Positions 24,849 to 34,905 of a stretch of 64,000 nucleotides of DNA are shown here, piece by piece. Location: assembly GCA_963709525.1 (NCBI GenBank), contig CAVPXB010000009.1, positions 372,001-436,000 on the forward strand, written 5' to 3'. The position numbers and the translations under genes are program-made. The notes beneath the pieces were generated by a model. That model was given only the letters and a program-made list of their open reading frames with translations, ran no database searches and had not been told where the DNA came from. This stretch comes from CAIWHR01 sp963709525. Its GTDB lineage: Bacteria > Pseudomonadota > Gammaproteobacteria > Burkholderiales > Casimicrobiaceae. Positions within the stretch are counted from its first letter, which is position 1, and each line of letters begins with the position of its first letter.

Positions 24849-26050
24849 AAGCCTCGGCGTGGGTCATCGGCACCTTCGACACCAAGGCCGATGAGCTTAA
24901 CTATCTGGCGCAGTGCCTGCGAAATGGGGGCGTTGACACCGTGACGGCTGATGTTTCGACCTCCGGCCGCGGCGACAGCAGTGCGCAAGTGTCCGCACGG
25001 GAAATCGCCGGGCACCATCCGCTCGGCGTGCAGGCCGTGTTTACCGGCGAACGCGCGAGCGCCGTGAACGCAATGGCGCAGGCTCTGACGGCATTTCTGG
25101 TCCGACGCGGCGACGTTGCCGGCGTGCTGGGGGCTGGAGGTTCGGGCGCCGCCGCACTGGTTGCACCCGCGATGCAGAGTCTCCCGGTGGGACTGCCCAA
25201 GCTGCTCGTGACGACGCTTGCCGGGGAAGACATGCGGCACTACGTCGGAGGCGCCGATATCGCAATGCTCTATCCGGTGGTCGACGTATCTGGCCTCAAC
25301 CGCATTTCGCGACAGGTACTTGCGAACGCAGCCCATGCGATGGCCGGCATGGTGCGCGCCTGGCAGCCCTTCCCGGTCGACGTGCGGCCCTCGATTGGAC
25401 TGACGATGTTCGGCGTGACCACACCGTGCGTGCAGGGCGTAACCCAGGCGCTGCAGTCCGACTTCGACTGCCTGGTTTTTCATGCCACGGGGAGGGGAGG
25501 CCGGAGCTTTGAGAAGCTGGCGGCGGACGGGCACCTGGCTGCAATGATCGACTTGACGACCACCGAGATCGCAGACCTGCTGTGTGGCGGCGTACTCAGT
25601 GCTGGCGATGAGCGGCTCGACGCGCCGATCGGGCGTTCCATGCCGTGGATTGGCTCATGCGGTGCGCTCGATATGGTGAACTTCTGGGCGCGCGAAACGG
25701 TGCCGGAGCGATTCAGCGACCGGCGCTTTCATGTTCACAACGCCAACGTCACGCTCATGCGCACCAGCCCGGAGGAGAATTGCCGTATTGGGAGTTGGAT
25801 CGCCAACAAGCTGAACAAGATGCGCGGACCCGTGCGCCTGCTGATTCCCGAGCGTGGCGTGTCATCCCTCGACGCGCCGGGCCAACCTTTTTGGTGGCCC
25901 GATGCGGATGCGGCGTTGTTTGATGCGCTGGCCGAACATACGCAGCAAACCGACCAACGGCGCATTGTTCGCGTGCCAGCGCACATCAACGACGAGCGAT
26001 TCGTGGCGCGCGTGGTGGAGACGGTGCGAGAACTGGTTGCGGCTGCGTGA
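24845..26050 (+). CDS. Tm-1-like ATP-binding protein (UPF0261)
   Basis: This 401-residue protein belongs to UPF0261, the N-terminal domain of plant Tm-1-type proteins. Motifs are WVIGTFDTKADELNYL, GVLGAGGSGAAALVAPAM, LVTTLAGEDMRHYVG, VFHATGRGGRSFEKL, and a C-terminal GPVRLLIPERGVSSLDAPGQPF. Plant Tm-1 binds ATP through this half; the biochemical reaction in bacteria is not established. GTG 24845 is chosen because it overlaps the SRPBCC stop and gives the family N-terminus. It is the last gene of the operon. Confidence 0.85.
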   Translation: MKASAWVIGTFDTKADELNYLAQCLRNGGVDTVTADVSTSGRGDSSAQVSAREIAGHHPLGVQAVFTGERASAVNAMAQALTAFLVRRGDVAGVLGAGGSGAAALVAPAMQSLPVGLPKLLVTTLAGEDMRHYVGGADIAMLYPVVDVSGLNRISRQVLANAAHAMAGMVRAWQPFPVDVRPSIGLTMFGVTTPCVQGVTQALQSDFDCLVFHATGRGGRSFEKLAADGHLAAMIDLTTTEIADLLCGGVLSAGDERLDAPIGRSMPWIGSCGALDMVNFWARETVPERFSDRRFHVHNANVTLMRTSPEENCRIGSWIANKLNKMRGPVRLLIPERGVSSLDAPGQPFWWPDADAALFDALAEHTQQTDQRRIVRVPAHINDERFVARVVETVRELVAAA

Positions 26051-26096
26051 TCAATACGGGCGCTCAGGACCGCACGCGATGCTGTAAAGTCATCGG

Positions 26097-26855
26097 ATGC
26101 GCTTCACGATCGCCACCTACAACATCCACAAGGGCTTCACGCAACTCAATCGGCGGATGGTGATACACGAGTTGCGTGAACGCCTCGTCGGTCTCGATCC
26201 GGACATCCTGTTCCTGCAGGAGGTGGTCGGCGATCACGAACGCCATGCCGCCCGGCATCGCGACTGGCCGGTGAAGCCGCAGCACGAGTTCATCGCCGGC
26301 ACCGTGTGGAAGGAGGTCGCCTACGGCAAGAATGCCGTCTATCGCGACGGACATCACGGCAACGCGGTGCTGTCGCGATTTCCGATCGTGGCGCACGAAA
26401 ACCAGGACATCTCCGCCCATCGCTTCGAGAGTCGGGGACTGCTGCATTGCGAGATCAGGCTCGGCAAGACGGGGCCGTCGTTGCATTGCATCAATGTCCA
26501 TCTCGGATTGTTCGAGCGTGGCCGCCAATGGCAGATACGCGCGCTGTGCGAGCGGATCGCGGCCACCGTTCCGAAGGGCGCGCCGCTTGTGATCGCCGGG
26601 GATTTCAACGACTGGCGGAACAAGGCGAGCCGGGCGCTGATCGCCGAGCTCGGCGTCGACGAAGTCTTCCAGGCGGTCAAGGGCCGTCCGGCGCGGACCT
26701 TCCCGGCATTGATGCCGATGTTTCATCTCGACCGCATCTATGCCCGCGGGCTGTCCATACTGGACGCGCGGGTGCATTACGCCTTTCCCGGATCGCGAAT
26801 GTCCGATCATGCCGCGCTCGCGGCCACGTTCGAGACCACGAAGCGGGCGCGATGA
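26097..26855 (+). CDS. Endonuclease/exonuclease/phosphatase family protein
   Basis: This 252-residue protein has the EEP fold with its metal and catalytic residues: ATYNIHKG, LFLQEV (Glu metal ligand), HLGLFERGRQWQI, VIAGDFNDW and the terminal SDHAALAA. It lacks a signal peptide. Close relatives are commonly encoded directly before clsB, as here, with a four-base overlap (ATGA). A role acting on phospholipid head groups or phosphodiesters is inferred from that linkage only. Confidence 0.85.
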   Translation: MRFTIATYNIHKGFTQLNRRMVIHELRERLVGLDPDILFLQEVVGDHERHAARHRDWPVKPQHEFIAGTVWKEVAYGKNAVYRDGHHGNAVLSRFPIVAHENQDISAHRFESRGLLHCEIRLGKTGPSLHCINVHLGLFERGRQWQIRALCERIAATVPKGAPLVIAGDFNDWRNKASRALIAELGVDEVFQAVKGRPARTFPALMPMFHLDRIYARGLSILDARVHYAFPGSRMSDHAALAATFETTKRAR

Positions 26856-28069
26856 ACCGCTTCACGCCAGGCAATCGCGTGGCGCTGCTGAGGGGGGGCA
26901 GCGAATACTTTCCGGCGCTCGTCCACGCGATCGACCACGCCAAGCGGGAGGTCTGGCTCGAGACCTACATTTACGCCGACGACGAGGCCGGGCGCAATAT
27001 CACCGAGGCGCTGATGCGCGCGGCGCAGCGCGGCGTCGTCGTTCGCGTGCTGGTCGACGGCTGGGGGGCCAGGCACTACCTCACGCCCGCGATCGAGAAC
27101 GACCTCGCGCGCGGCGGCGTTCAGCTGCTCATCTATCGGCCCGAGGTGGCGCCCTGGCAGTTTCGCTCGCATCGCCTGCGTCGGCTGCACCGGAAGCTTT
27201 GCCACGTCGACGGCCGCGTCGCATTCGTCGGCGGCATCAACATCATCGACGACATGAACACGCCCGGCCAGAAGCCGCCGCGGATCGACTTCGCGGTGTG
27301 CGTCGAGGGACCGGTGCTGGTGCCCATTGTCCGCACGATGCAGCGGGTATGGGCGGTGAACGAGCTGGTGCAGTTCCAGCGCAGCGAGGTGACGCTGTTT
27401 CCGCCGCCGCGGCGCGCGCAGAGGGTCGGGGCTCAGACCGCGAAGTTCGTGATTCGCGACAACCTGCGGCATCGCCACGACATCGAGATCGCCTACCTCA
27501 CCGCGATCCGCACGGCCAAGTCCGAGATCCTCATCGCCAACGCCTATTTCTTTCCCGGACTCCGCTTTCGCCGCGCCCTGATCGCTGCCGCGGGTCGGGG
27601 CGTGCAGGTCACGCTGCTGCTGCAGGCGCGCGTCGAATACGTGCTCCTGCACTACGCGGGCCGCGCGCTCTACGGGCAGTTGCTCGCGGCCGGCATACGG
27701 ATCCAGGAATACGACCAGTCGTTCCTGCACGCGAAGGTGGCGGTCGTCGACTGCCGTTGGGCGACCGTGGGCTCTTCCAATATCGATCCCTACAGCCTGC
27801 TGATGGCGCGCGAGGCCAACGTGATGGTCCGCGATCCGGACTTCGCCCTGCAGTTGCGCGACGAGCTCGGCGCGATGATCGAGACGGGGGCGCGCCAGGT
27901 CGGCCGCCAGGACTGGGCGCAGCGGCCGCGGCTGTACAAGGGCATCGTCTGGATCGCCTATGGCATCGTTCGCGTCGCCATGGGGCTCCTGGGCTACGGC
28001 GGCAACGAGTGGTTCCGCCCTCCGCGGCGCCGACAATGGGGGGCGCGTCCTCCGCGAGCGGAAGAGTAG
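26852..28069 (+). CDS. clsB: Cardiolipin synthase B
   Basis: This phospholipase D-superfamily enzyme of 405 residues makes cardiolipin at the inner membrane. It has the two HxKxxxxD motifs: HRKLCHVDG with His113, and HAKVAVVDCRWATVGSSNID with His293. It lacks the two N-terminal helices of ClsA, as expected of ClsB (YbhO). A hydrophobic C-terminal stretch (about 365-390) may touch the membrane. It is translationally coupled to the upstream EEP gene. Confidence 0.9.
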   Translation: MNRFTPGNRVALLRGGSEYFPALVHAIDHAKREVWLETYIYADDEAGRNITEALMRAAQRGVVVRVLVDGWGARHYLTPAIENDLARGGVQLLIYRPEVAPWQFRSHRLRRLHRKLCHVDGRVAFVGGINIIDDMNTPGQKPPRIDFAVCVEGPVLVPIVRTMQRVWAVNELVQFQRSEVTLFPPPRRAQRVGAQTAKFVIRDNLRHRHDIEIAYLTAIRTAKSEILIANAYFFPGLRFRRALIAAAGRGVQVTLLLQARVEYVLLHYAGRALYGQLLAAGIRIQEYDQSFLHAKVAVVDCRWATVGSSNIDPYSLLMAREANVMVRDPDFALQLRDELGAMIETGARQVGRQDWAQRPRLYKGIVWIAYGIVRVAMGLLGYGGNEWFRPPRRRQWGARPPRAEE

Positions 28070-28134
28070 ACTCGCCGATTGCCACGATGGGCGCGACCGG
28101 GGGGTGCATCGGCCCCTTGCCGCGCCACGCTTCC

Positions 28135-29989
28135 ATGCGCCACCACGCCTCGTCTTCCCCGCCCGCGCTGCAGGACCCCGCCAACCGCGGCGACTGGCAT
28201 ACCGTCGGCACGCTGCTGCCCTATCTCTGGGCCTGGAAAGGCCGCGTGCTCGCCGCGCTGGCGGCGTTGATCGCCGCCAAGGTCGCCAACGTCGGCGTGC
28301 CGGTGCTGCTGAAGGAAATCGTCGACGCCCTCGACCGCGAGACGGCGCTGCTCGCCGTGCCTTTCGCGCTGCTCGTCGCCTACGGACTTCTGCGCCTGTC
28401 GACGACGTTCTTCACCGAGCTGCGCGAGCTGCTGTTCGCCCGGGTGACGCAGCGCGCCGTGCGCACGATCGCGCTGGAGGTGTTTCGCCATCTGCACGCG
28501 CTGTCGCTGCGCTTCCACCTCGCGCGGCAGACCGGGGGACTCACGCGCGACGTCGAACGCGGCACGCGCGGCATCTCGACGCTGATCAACTTCACGCTGT
28601 TCTCGATTCTGCCGACGCTGGTCGAGATCACGCTGGTATCGGCGATTCTCATCGTCCGCTACGACTGGACGTTCATCGCCATCACTTTTGCGGCCCTCGC
28701 GCTCTACATCGTGGTCACCGTGTGGATCACCAACTGGCGGACCAGCTTCCGGCGCCAGATGAACGATCTCGACTCCAAGGCGAACACGCGCGCCGTCGAC
28801 AGCCTGCTCAACTACGAGACGGTCAAGTACTTCGGCAACGAGGAGTTCGAGGCCAGGCGCTACGACGAAAGCCTGCAGCGCTGGGAAACGGCGGCGGTGA
28901 AGAGCCAGACCTCGCTGTCGCTGCTCAACATCACGCAGAGCGCGATCATCGCCGTTGCCGTCACGCTCATCATGTGGCGCGCGACGGTGGGCGTGGTGGA
29001 CGGGAAGATGACCATCGGCGATCTCGTGCTCGTCAACGCGTTCATGATCCAGCTCTACATTCCGCTCAATTTCCTGGGCGTCATCTACCGCGAGATGAAG
29101 CAGGCGCTGGCGGACATGGAGCGCATGTTCACCCTCGCCGCCGAGAACACCGAGGTGTCGGACGCGGCCGACGCGCTCGCGCTCGAGGTGGGCGCCGGCG
29201 AGCTTCGCTTCGAGAACGTCGATTTCTCCTACGAGAAAAACCGGCAGATCCTCTTCGGCGTCAGCTTCACCATACCGGCCGGCAGGACCGTGGCGGTCGT
29301 CGGCCCGTCGGGATCCGGCAAGTCGACCATGGCGCGGCTTCTCTACCGGTTCTACGATGTCACCGGCGGGCGCCTGTGCGTCAACGGGCAGGACATCCGC
29401 GCCGTCCGTCAGGCGAGCCTGCGCGCGGCAATCGGCATCGTGCCGCAGGACACGGTGCTCTTCAACGACTCCATCGAGTACAACATCGCGTACGGGCGGC
29501 CGGGCGCGTCGCACGACGAGATCGTTGCGGCAGCGAAACTCGCGCAGATCCATGACTTCATCGCCAGCACGCCGGAGGGTTACGCGACGCCCGTCGGCGA
29601 GCGCGGCCTGAAACTCTCCGGCGGCGAGAAGCAGCGGGTTGCCATCGCGCGGGCGATCCTCAAGGATCCGCTCCATCCTGATCTTCGACGAGGCGACATC
29701 GGCGCTCGATTCGAAGTCGGAGAAGGCGATCCAGGCCGAGTTGAAGCGCATCGCGCAGAACCGGACGACGCTGACGATCGCCCACCGGTTGTCGACCATC
29801 GTCGATGCCGACGAGATACTGGTGCTCGAATACGGGCGCATCGTCGAGCGCGGGACGCACGCGGCGCTGCTGACTGCTGCCGGCACCTATGCCCGGATGT
29901 GGGCGTTGCAGCAAACGGAGGCGCAGGCCGAGTTGGCCGACGAAGATCCGGACGGGGCGCGCATCGCGAGCGGCTTTCCTCATGCTTGA
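28135..29989 (+). CDS. Atm1-type ABC exporter, one frameshift
   Basis: This is a fused permease-ATPase half-transporter of about 618 residues. The membrane part holds the Atm1/HMT1 signature LLNYETVKYFGNEEFEARRYD, typical of exporters of glutathione-linked metals or sulfur compounds. In the ATPase, Walker A GPSGSGKST lies near residue 390, followed by signature LSGGEKQRVAIARA. The frame slips near 29671, where one extra base separates LKDP from SILIFDEATSALDSKSEKAI (Walker B). Removing it restores a normal protein ending at 29989. I treat it as one gene with a probable sequence error. ATG 28087 is an alternative start. Confidence 0.82.
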
Positions 29990-30054
29990 CGCGACCGCCT
30001 GAGGCATGACGGGCCGCACGCGGCCGTCTGTGGCCATTTCTTGTCGCGGGCGGA

Positions 30055-30084
30055 TTGTGGCTTGCGACTTGCGTGTGCTATAAA
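30055..30084 (+). promoter_or_regulatory. Sigma70-type promoter for pbpG
   Basis: TTGTGG at 30055-30060 and TATAAA at 30079-30084 are separated by 18 bases. They lie 25 bases upstream of the ATG at 30110, which gives a short leader. Confidence 0.55.
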
Positions 30085-30109
30085 GCGGTTTGAATTCAAG
30101 TCTTCCCTT

Positions 30110-31117
30110 ATGAAACGTCGCTTTCTCTCTGTTTTGACGGCCTTTGCGGTGGCTGCGCAAGCCGCCCTGGCGCTTGCCCAGGGACCGGTTACGCTCGACC
30201 CTGGCAAGCTCAAGCTCGCTTCGGCAAACGTGCTGGTGCAGGACGCCGACACCGGCAAGTCCGTCTATGCGAAGGGTGCCGAAGAAGTGACCGCGATTGC
30301 TTCGCTGACCAAGCTGATGACGGCGATCGTCACGCTGGAGGCGGGGCTGCCGCTGGACGAGCCGATTGCCGTCGACATCGACGACTTCGATTTTCTCAAG
30401 GGGTCGCGGTCGCGGCTGTCGATGGGCGCCACGTTGCCGCGGCGCGAGATGCTGCGCCTCGCGCTCATGTCCTCGGAGAACCGCGCCGCATCGACGCTCG
30501 CGCGGCACTATCCGGGCGGCGCGCATACCTTCGTCGTCGCGATGAACGCCAAGGCGCGCGAGCTCGGGATGACGAACACCCGCTTCGAGGACCCGACCGG
30601 TCTTTCGCCGCGCAATGTCTCGACCGCGAGCGATCTCGCGCGCCTCGTCCGCGCCTCGGCGCAGTACCCGCTGATCCGCGACTACTCGACCACGCCGTCG
30701 CACTACGTCGAGATCCCGGCGACCGGGAGGCTGCTCGGGTTCAACAATTCGAATCGCCTGGTGGCCTCCGGCGAGTGGGACATCCAGTTGCAGAAGACCG
30801 GCTACATCCGCGAGGCGGGGCGCTGCGTCGTCATGCTCGCCAACGTCGCCAGCAAGCCGATGATCATCGTGTTGCTCGATTCCATCGGCAAATACACGCG
30901 GCTGACCGACGCGCAACGCGTCAAGTACTGGCTGGAAACCGGCGAGACCATGCCGGCACCCGTGGTTCATCGCGCCCGCTACGCACCCAAGCGCGTGGTC
31001 GCGACCAGATCCGTTCAGACGACGGGAATGGCCAAGGTGAAGTACTCGGCCAAGGCAAGATCGACGCCCGGCATGGCGCCCGCGGTCAAGGGCAAAGCGA
31101 AGCCGTCACGCCAATAG
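30110..31117 (+). CDS. pbpG: D-alanyl-D-alanine endopeptidase (PBP7 type)
   Basis: This periplasmic low-molecular-weight penicillin-binding protein has 335 residues and should cleave peptidoglycan cross-links. The signal peptide (about 1-24) ends ALALAQ. The serine-peptidase motifs are SLTK (Ser65-Lys68), SEN (122-124) and KTG (229-231). A basic, low-complexity tail of about 60 residues (VVHRARYAPKRVV to KGKAKPSRQ) follows the catalytic domain and may bind cell-wall polymers. The gene is transcribed toward recN and shares a hairpin with it. Confidence 0.9.
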   Translation: MKRRFLSVLTAFAVAAQAALALAQGPVTLDPGKLKLASANVLVQDADTGKSVYAKGAEEVTAIASLTKLMTAIVTLEAGLPLDEPIAVDIDDFDFLKGSRSRLSMGATLPRREMLRLALMSSENRAASTLARHYPGGAHTFVVAMNAKARELGMTNTRFEDPTGLSPRNVSTASDLARLVRASAQYPLIRDYSTTPSHYVEIPATGRLLGFNNSNRLVASGEWDIQLQKTGYIREAGRCVVMLANVASKPMIIVLLDSIGKYTRLTDAQRVKYWLETGETMPAPVVHRARYAPKRVVATRSVQTTGMAKVKYSAKARSTPGMAPAVKGKAKPSRQ

Positions 31118-31122
31118 CCGCA

Positions 31123-31144
31123 GGACGGCCCCCCCGGGTCGTCC
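31123..31144. terminator. Hairpin between pbpG and recN
   Basis: GGACGGCCC (31123-31131) pairs with GGGTCGTCC (31136-31144), allowing one G-T pair, around a loop of four C. It sits in the 36-base gap between convergent genes and could act in both directions. No clear run of T follows, so efficiency is uncertain. Confidence 0.45.
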
Positions 31145-31153
31145 ATGGGGGTG

Positions 31154-32851
31154 TCAGGCGCCCGAAGCAATGCCGGGACCGCCAGGCGCGCGCCGTGGCT
31201 CGTCGAGCAGTTCGCGCGCATGGGCACGCGTGCGGGCGGTGATTTCGCTGCCCGCCAGCATTCGTGCGATCTCCTCCACCCGTGCCGCGGGTGACAGCCT
31301 GCGGACATCGGTGCGCACCGCCTCGGCGTCGCCGTGCTTGGTCACCTGGTAATGGGTGTTGGCGAAGGCGGCAACCTGGGGCAGGTGGGTGACGCACAGC
31401 ACCTGCCGGCGCGATGCCAGGGTGCGCATCAGGCGCCCCACCGTCGCTGCGACCGTGCCGCCGATGCCGACGTCAACTTCGTCGAAGATGAGCGTCGGCA
31501 CCGCGCCGACTTCGCTGGTCACGACCTCGATGGCCAGCGCGAGGCGCGACAGCTCGCCCCCGGAAGCGACCCGCGCCAGCGGCCCCAGCGGCTGCTTGGG
31601 GTGGCTCGCCACGCGAAACTCGATGCGCTCGAGGCCATGACTCGCCGCGGTCGCCAGCGGCTCCAGGCCGATCTCGAAGCGTCCGCCGGACATCGCCAGT
31701 TCCTGCATCATCGCCGTGACGCGATCGTCGAGTTCGTTGGCGGCGAACTGGCGCTTGGCCGACAATTGCTGCGCCAGCGCGAGGCAAGTCGCTTCGGCTT
31801 CGGCCGCGCGCCGGGTCAGCGCCTCGGGGTCCGCCTCGCGGGCGAGGCTAACGAGGCGGGCGTCGGCCTGGGCGAGGAGGTCGGGCAACGCGTCGGGCCG
31901 CACGCGGTACCTGCGCGCAACGTCGTGCAGCGCCGCAAGGCGCTCTTCGACCGCCTGCAATTCGCCCGGGTCGACTTCCAGGCGATCGCGATAACTGCGC
32001 AGCGCGCGTGCCGCCTCGTCGAGCTGGATCCGGGCCGACTGGAGCAGGGCGGTCGGCTCGAGCAGCGACGCGTCGTGCGCCACCTGCGCCTCCAGACGCG
32101 CGATCAATGCGGAAAGCCGGCGGCAGAGGGCGTCGTCGCCTTCGGTCAACGCGTCCTCGGCGGCGGTCGTCGCATCGAGCAGCCCGGTGGCGTGGGCGAG
32201 GCGCGTTTGCGCCAGCGAGAGGACGGCCCATTCGTCGGCGGCGACGGCCAGGGTGGCAAGCTCGCGCTGCTGGGCGGCGACAAGATCGCGTTCGGCCGCG
32301 AATGACGCGGCCCTGGCCCGCGCCGCGTCGCGCTCGTCGACTGCCTGGCGCCACGCGTGCCAGGCCGTGCCCACTTCGGCGCCAAGGCTCGCAAAGCCGC
32401 CGAACGCGTCGAGCAGCGTGCGCTGAGCCTCGGCAGTGAGCAGCGATTGATGGGCGTTCTGGCCATGCAGATCGACGAGGAGCGCGCCGACCTCCTGGAG
32501 CTGGGCGAGGGTCGCGGGGCGGCCGTTGATCCAGGCGCGGCTCTTGCCCTGCGCGTCGAGGGTCCGCCGCAGCAACAGCGAGTCGCCATCGCCGGCGATG
32601 CCCTGCCCGGCAAGCCAGGCCGCGACGTTGGGCTGCGCGTCGATGTCGAACGCGGCCGCGAGCTCGGCGCGCGCGGCACCGGGTCGGAGTTGCCGCAGCT
32701 CGAAGCGATCGCCCAGCAGGAGGCCGATGGCATCGAGCAGGATCGACTTGCCCGCGCCCGTTTCGCCGGTCAGCACCGAGAAACCGCGTTCGAGGTCGAG
32801 ATCGAGCGTCTCGACGACGACGAAATCGCGAATGGACAGAAGGCGGAGCAT
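31154..32851 (-). CDS. recN: DNA repair protein RecN
   Basis: This SMC-like ATPase for double-strand break repair has 565 residues. Walker A GETGAGKSI lies near residue 29, the ATP-binding head resumes at the C-terminus with VASGGELSRLALAIE (signature) and TLIFDEVDVGIGG (Walker B), and Ala/Arg-rich coiled-coil arms lie between. The length is normal. It lies 24 bases downstream of nadK on the same strand, the usual betaproteobacterial pairing. I see no LexA box in the short spacer. Confidence 0.95.
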   Translation of the reverse strand: MLRLLSIRDFVVVETLDLDLERGFSVLTGETGAGKSILLDAIGLLLGDRFELRQLRPGAARAELAAAFDIDAQPNVAAWLAGQGIAGDGDSLLLRRTLDAQGKSRAWINGRPATLAQLQEVGALLVDLHGQNAHQSLLTAEAQRTLLDAFGGFASLGAEVGTAWHAWRQAVDERDAARARAASFAAERDLVAAQQRELATLAVAADEWAVLSLAQTRLAHATGLLDATTAAEDALTEGDDALCRRLSALIARLEAQVAHDASLLEPTALLQSARIQLDEAARALRSYRDRLEVDPGELQAVEERLAALHDVARRYRVRPDALPDLLAQADARLVSLAREADPEALTRRAAEAEATCLALAQQLSAKRQFAANELDDRVTAMMQELAMSGGRFEIGLEPLATAASHGLERIEFRVASHPKQPLGPLARVASGGELSRLALAIEVVTSEVGAVPTLIFDEVDVGIGGTVAATVGRLMRTLASRRQVLCVTHLPQVAAFANTHYQVTKHGDAEAVRTDVRRLSPAARVEEIARMLAGSEITARTRAHARELLDEPRRAPGGPGIASGA

Positions 32852-32875
32852 TGCGGGACTGCGTTGGGGCGAAGG

Positions 32876-33766
32876 TTAGGGGTTGTCGTGCAGGCGCTCG
32901 AAGGTGGCACTCCAATGCAGCTTCCCGCGCAGCATCGCGAAGTAATCGTAGCCTTCGGGATGCAGGAAGCGCGCGGCGAATGCGGCGCGGCGGATGGTCA
33001 CCTGGTCGCCTTCGGCCAGGGGGAAGCGGGTCTGGCCGTCGCAGTGGACGCTGGCGCCGCTCCCCCGCTGGAGGGTGATCGTGATCACCGCCGATTCGTG
33101 GACAGCCACCGGCCGATGGGTGAGGGCGTGCGGCGCCACCGGCACCAGGGCAAATGCCGGAATATCCGGGGCGATGATCGGCCCCCCCGACGACAGGGCA
33201 TAAGCGGTCGACCCGGTGGGCGTGGCGACGATGAGGGCGTCGGCACGCATGGCGTACACGAAACGCCCGTTGATCTCGACACGGTATTCGATCATGCTGC
33301 CGCCGGCGCCGCGGTTGACGACGACATCGTTGAGCGCCAGGGCGCGGCCGCCGACGACTTCGGTGTCGAGCAGCGCGCGTCGCTCTTCGACGTACTTGCC
33401 GTCGAGCATGGCCGTGACGGCACTCTCCATGGAGGCAAGCGGTATGTCGGTGAGGAAGCCCAGGCGTCCCTGGTTGATGCCGATCAGCGGCAGGTCGAAC
33501 GGGGCCACCTGGCGGGCGATCGACAGCATCGTGCCATCGCCGCCGATGACGATGGCAACGTCGGCAACGTCGCCCAGGGCGGCTGCCGGCGTGCTGGGAT
33601 AGCCCGGCAGCGGCGTTTGGCGAGCGGTTTCGTCCTCGAGAACGACGGCATGACCGCGACCGGTGAGAAACCCCGCCAGGCGGGAAAGCGGTTCGGCGAT
33701 GCCGGGGCTTGCATAGCGGCCGACGAGGGCAACACGCTGGAAGCGGGAGGAAGCAGGGACGCGCAT
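32876..33766 (-). CDS. nadK: NAD kinase
   Basis: This phosphorylates NAD to NADP with ATP. The 296-residue protein shows VIGGDGTMLSIAR (phosphate loop), INQGRLGFLTD, LNDVVVNRG and TPTGSTAYALSSGGPI, the full NAD kinase signature. It is divergent from hrcA with about 110 bases between the two starts, and recN follows on the same strand. Confidence 0.95.
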   Translation of the reverse strand: MRVPASSRFQRVALVGRYASPGIAEPLSRLAGFLTGRGHAVVLEDETARQTPLPGYPSTPAAALGDVADVAIVIGGDGTMLSIARQVAPFDLPLIGINQGRLGFLTDIPLASMESAVTAMLDGKYVEERRALLDTEVVGGRALALNDVVVNRGAGGSMIEYRVEINGRFVYAMRADALIVATPTGSTAYALSSGGPIIAPDIPAFALVPVAPHALTHRPVAVHESAVITITLQRGSGASVHCDGQTRFPLAEGDQVTIRRAAFAARFLHPEGYDYFAMLRGKLHWSATFERLHDNP

Positions 33767-33879
33767 GGGCGCGATTAGATCACAGCCGGCCGGGTGGCAA
33801 CCAGCATCCGGAATGCCTAAACACCGCCCTGGTCAACGGGCAAACGCGACAGGCTGCCGGCGTCTGTAGAATAGGTGCC

Positions 33880-34905
33880 ATGCTGGACCGCCGCGCACAA
33901 CACCTGCTGAAAGCGCTCGTCGAACGCTACATCGTCGAGGGGCAGCCCGTGGGATCGCGCGTGCTGTCCAGGCAGTCCGGCCTCGAGCTCTCGCCGGCGA
34001 CGATCCGCAACGTGATGGCCGATCTCGAGGAGCTTGGCTTCATCGCGAGCCCGCACACCTCGGCCGGGCGCGTGCCCACGCCCAAGGGCTACCGGCTGTT
34101 CGTCGACAGCCTGATGGTCGTCAAGCCGCTGGAGGAAGGCGAGCTCACGCGCCTCGAAGGCGGGCTGTTCGCCGACCGGCCGCAGCAACTGGTCAGTGCC
34201 GCGGCGAACCTGCTGTCGCAGCTCACGCATTTTGCCGGCGTCGTCATGACGCCGCGCCGGCGCGAAGCGGGATTCCGGCACCTCGAGTTCCTGCGCCTGT
34301 CCGATCGCCGGGTGCTGCTCATCATCGTCACGCCCGAAGGCGACGTGCAGAACCGCATCCTGCACACCGAGCGGCCCTTCACGCAATCGCAGCTTGCCGG
34401 GGCGACCCATTTCTTCAACCAGCACTATGCGGGGGCGTCGTTTTCGGCGATTCGCATCCGCCTTGCCGAAGAGCTGAAGGCGCTGCGCGAGGACATTGCG
34501 ACGTTGATGACCGCCGCGGTCGACGCCGGCGAGGGCGCGCTCACCGAGGGCGAGGACGTCGTGGTCGTGGGCGAGCGCAACCTGCTTCAGGACGACGATC
34601 TCGCCTCGAACATGGAGCGCATGCGCCGGCTGTTCGACGTCTTCGAGCACAAGACCTCGCTGCTGCACCTGCTGGACACCTCGCAACGCGCGCACGGCGT
34701 GCAGATCTACATCGGCGGCGAATCCGATATCGTGCCGCTGGACGAGATGAGCGTCGTCACCGCCCGTTACGAGGTCGACGGCCAGGTGATCGGCACCCTG
34801 GGCGTGATCGGCCCCATGCGCATGGCCTACGAGCGGATCATCCCGATCGTCGATGTGACCGCCAAGCTCGTCTCCCACGCTTTGACCCTGCAAAAGAACG
34901 ACTGA
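33880..34905 (+). CDS. hrcA: Heat-inducible transcription repressor HrcA
   Basis: This 341-residue protein has an N-terminal winged helix (LELSPATIRNVMADLEELGFIASPHTSAGRVPTPKGYR), a GAF-like middle part and the C-terminal VVTARYEVDGQVIGTLGVIGPMRMAYERIIPIVD. It normally represses groE and sometimes dnaK through CIRCE elements. I found no CIRCE inverted repeat (TTAGCACTC-type) in this window, so its targets are probably elsewhere. ATG 33880 is only eight bases after a TAGAAT-like box, so the leader may be very short. Confidence 0.95.
   Translation: MLDRRAQHLLKALVERYIVEGQPVGSRVLSRQSGLELSPATIRNVMADLEELGFIASPHTSAGRVPTPKGYRLFVDSLMVVKPLEEGELTRLEGGLFADRPQQLVSAAANLLSQLTHFAGVVMTPRRREAGFRHLEFLRLSDRRVLLIIVTPEGDVQNRILHTERPFTQSQLAGATHFFNQHYAGASFSAIRIRLAEELKALREDIATLMTAAVDAGEGALTEGEDVVVVGERNLLQDDDLASNMERMRRLFDVFEHKTSLLHLLDTSQRAHGVQIYIGGESDIVPLDEMSVVTARYEVDGQVIGTLGVIGPMRMAYERIIPIVDVTAKLVSHALTLQKND

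Noticed and set aside
33767..33879. CIRCE element upstream of hrcA
   Set aside because: No TTAGCACTC-type inverted repeat occurs here or before grpE and dnaK.
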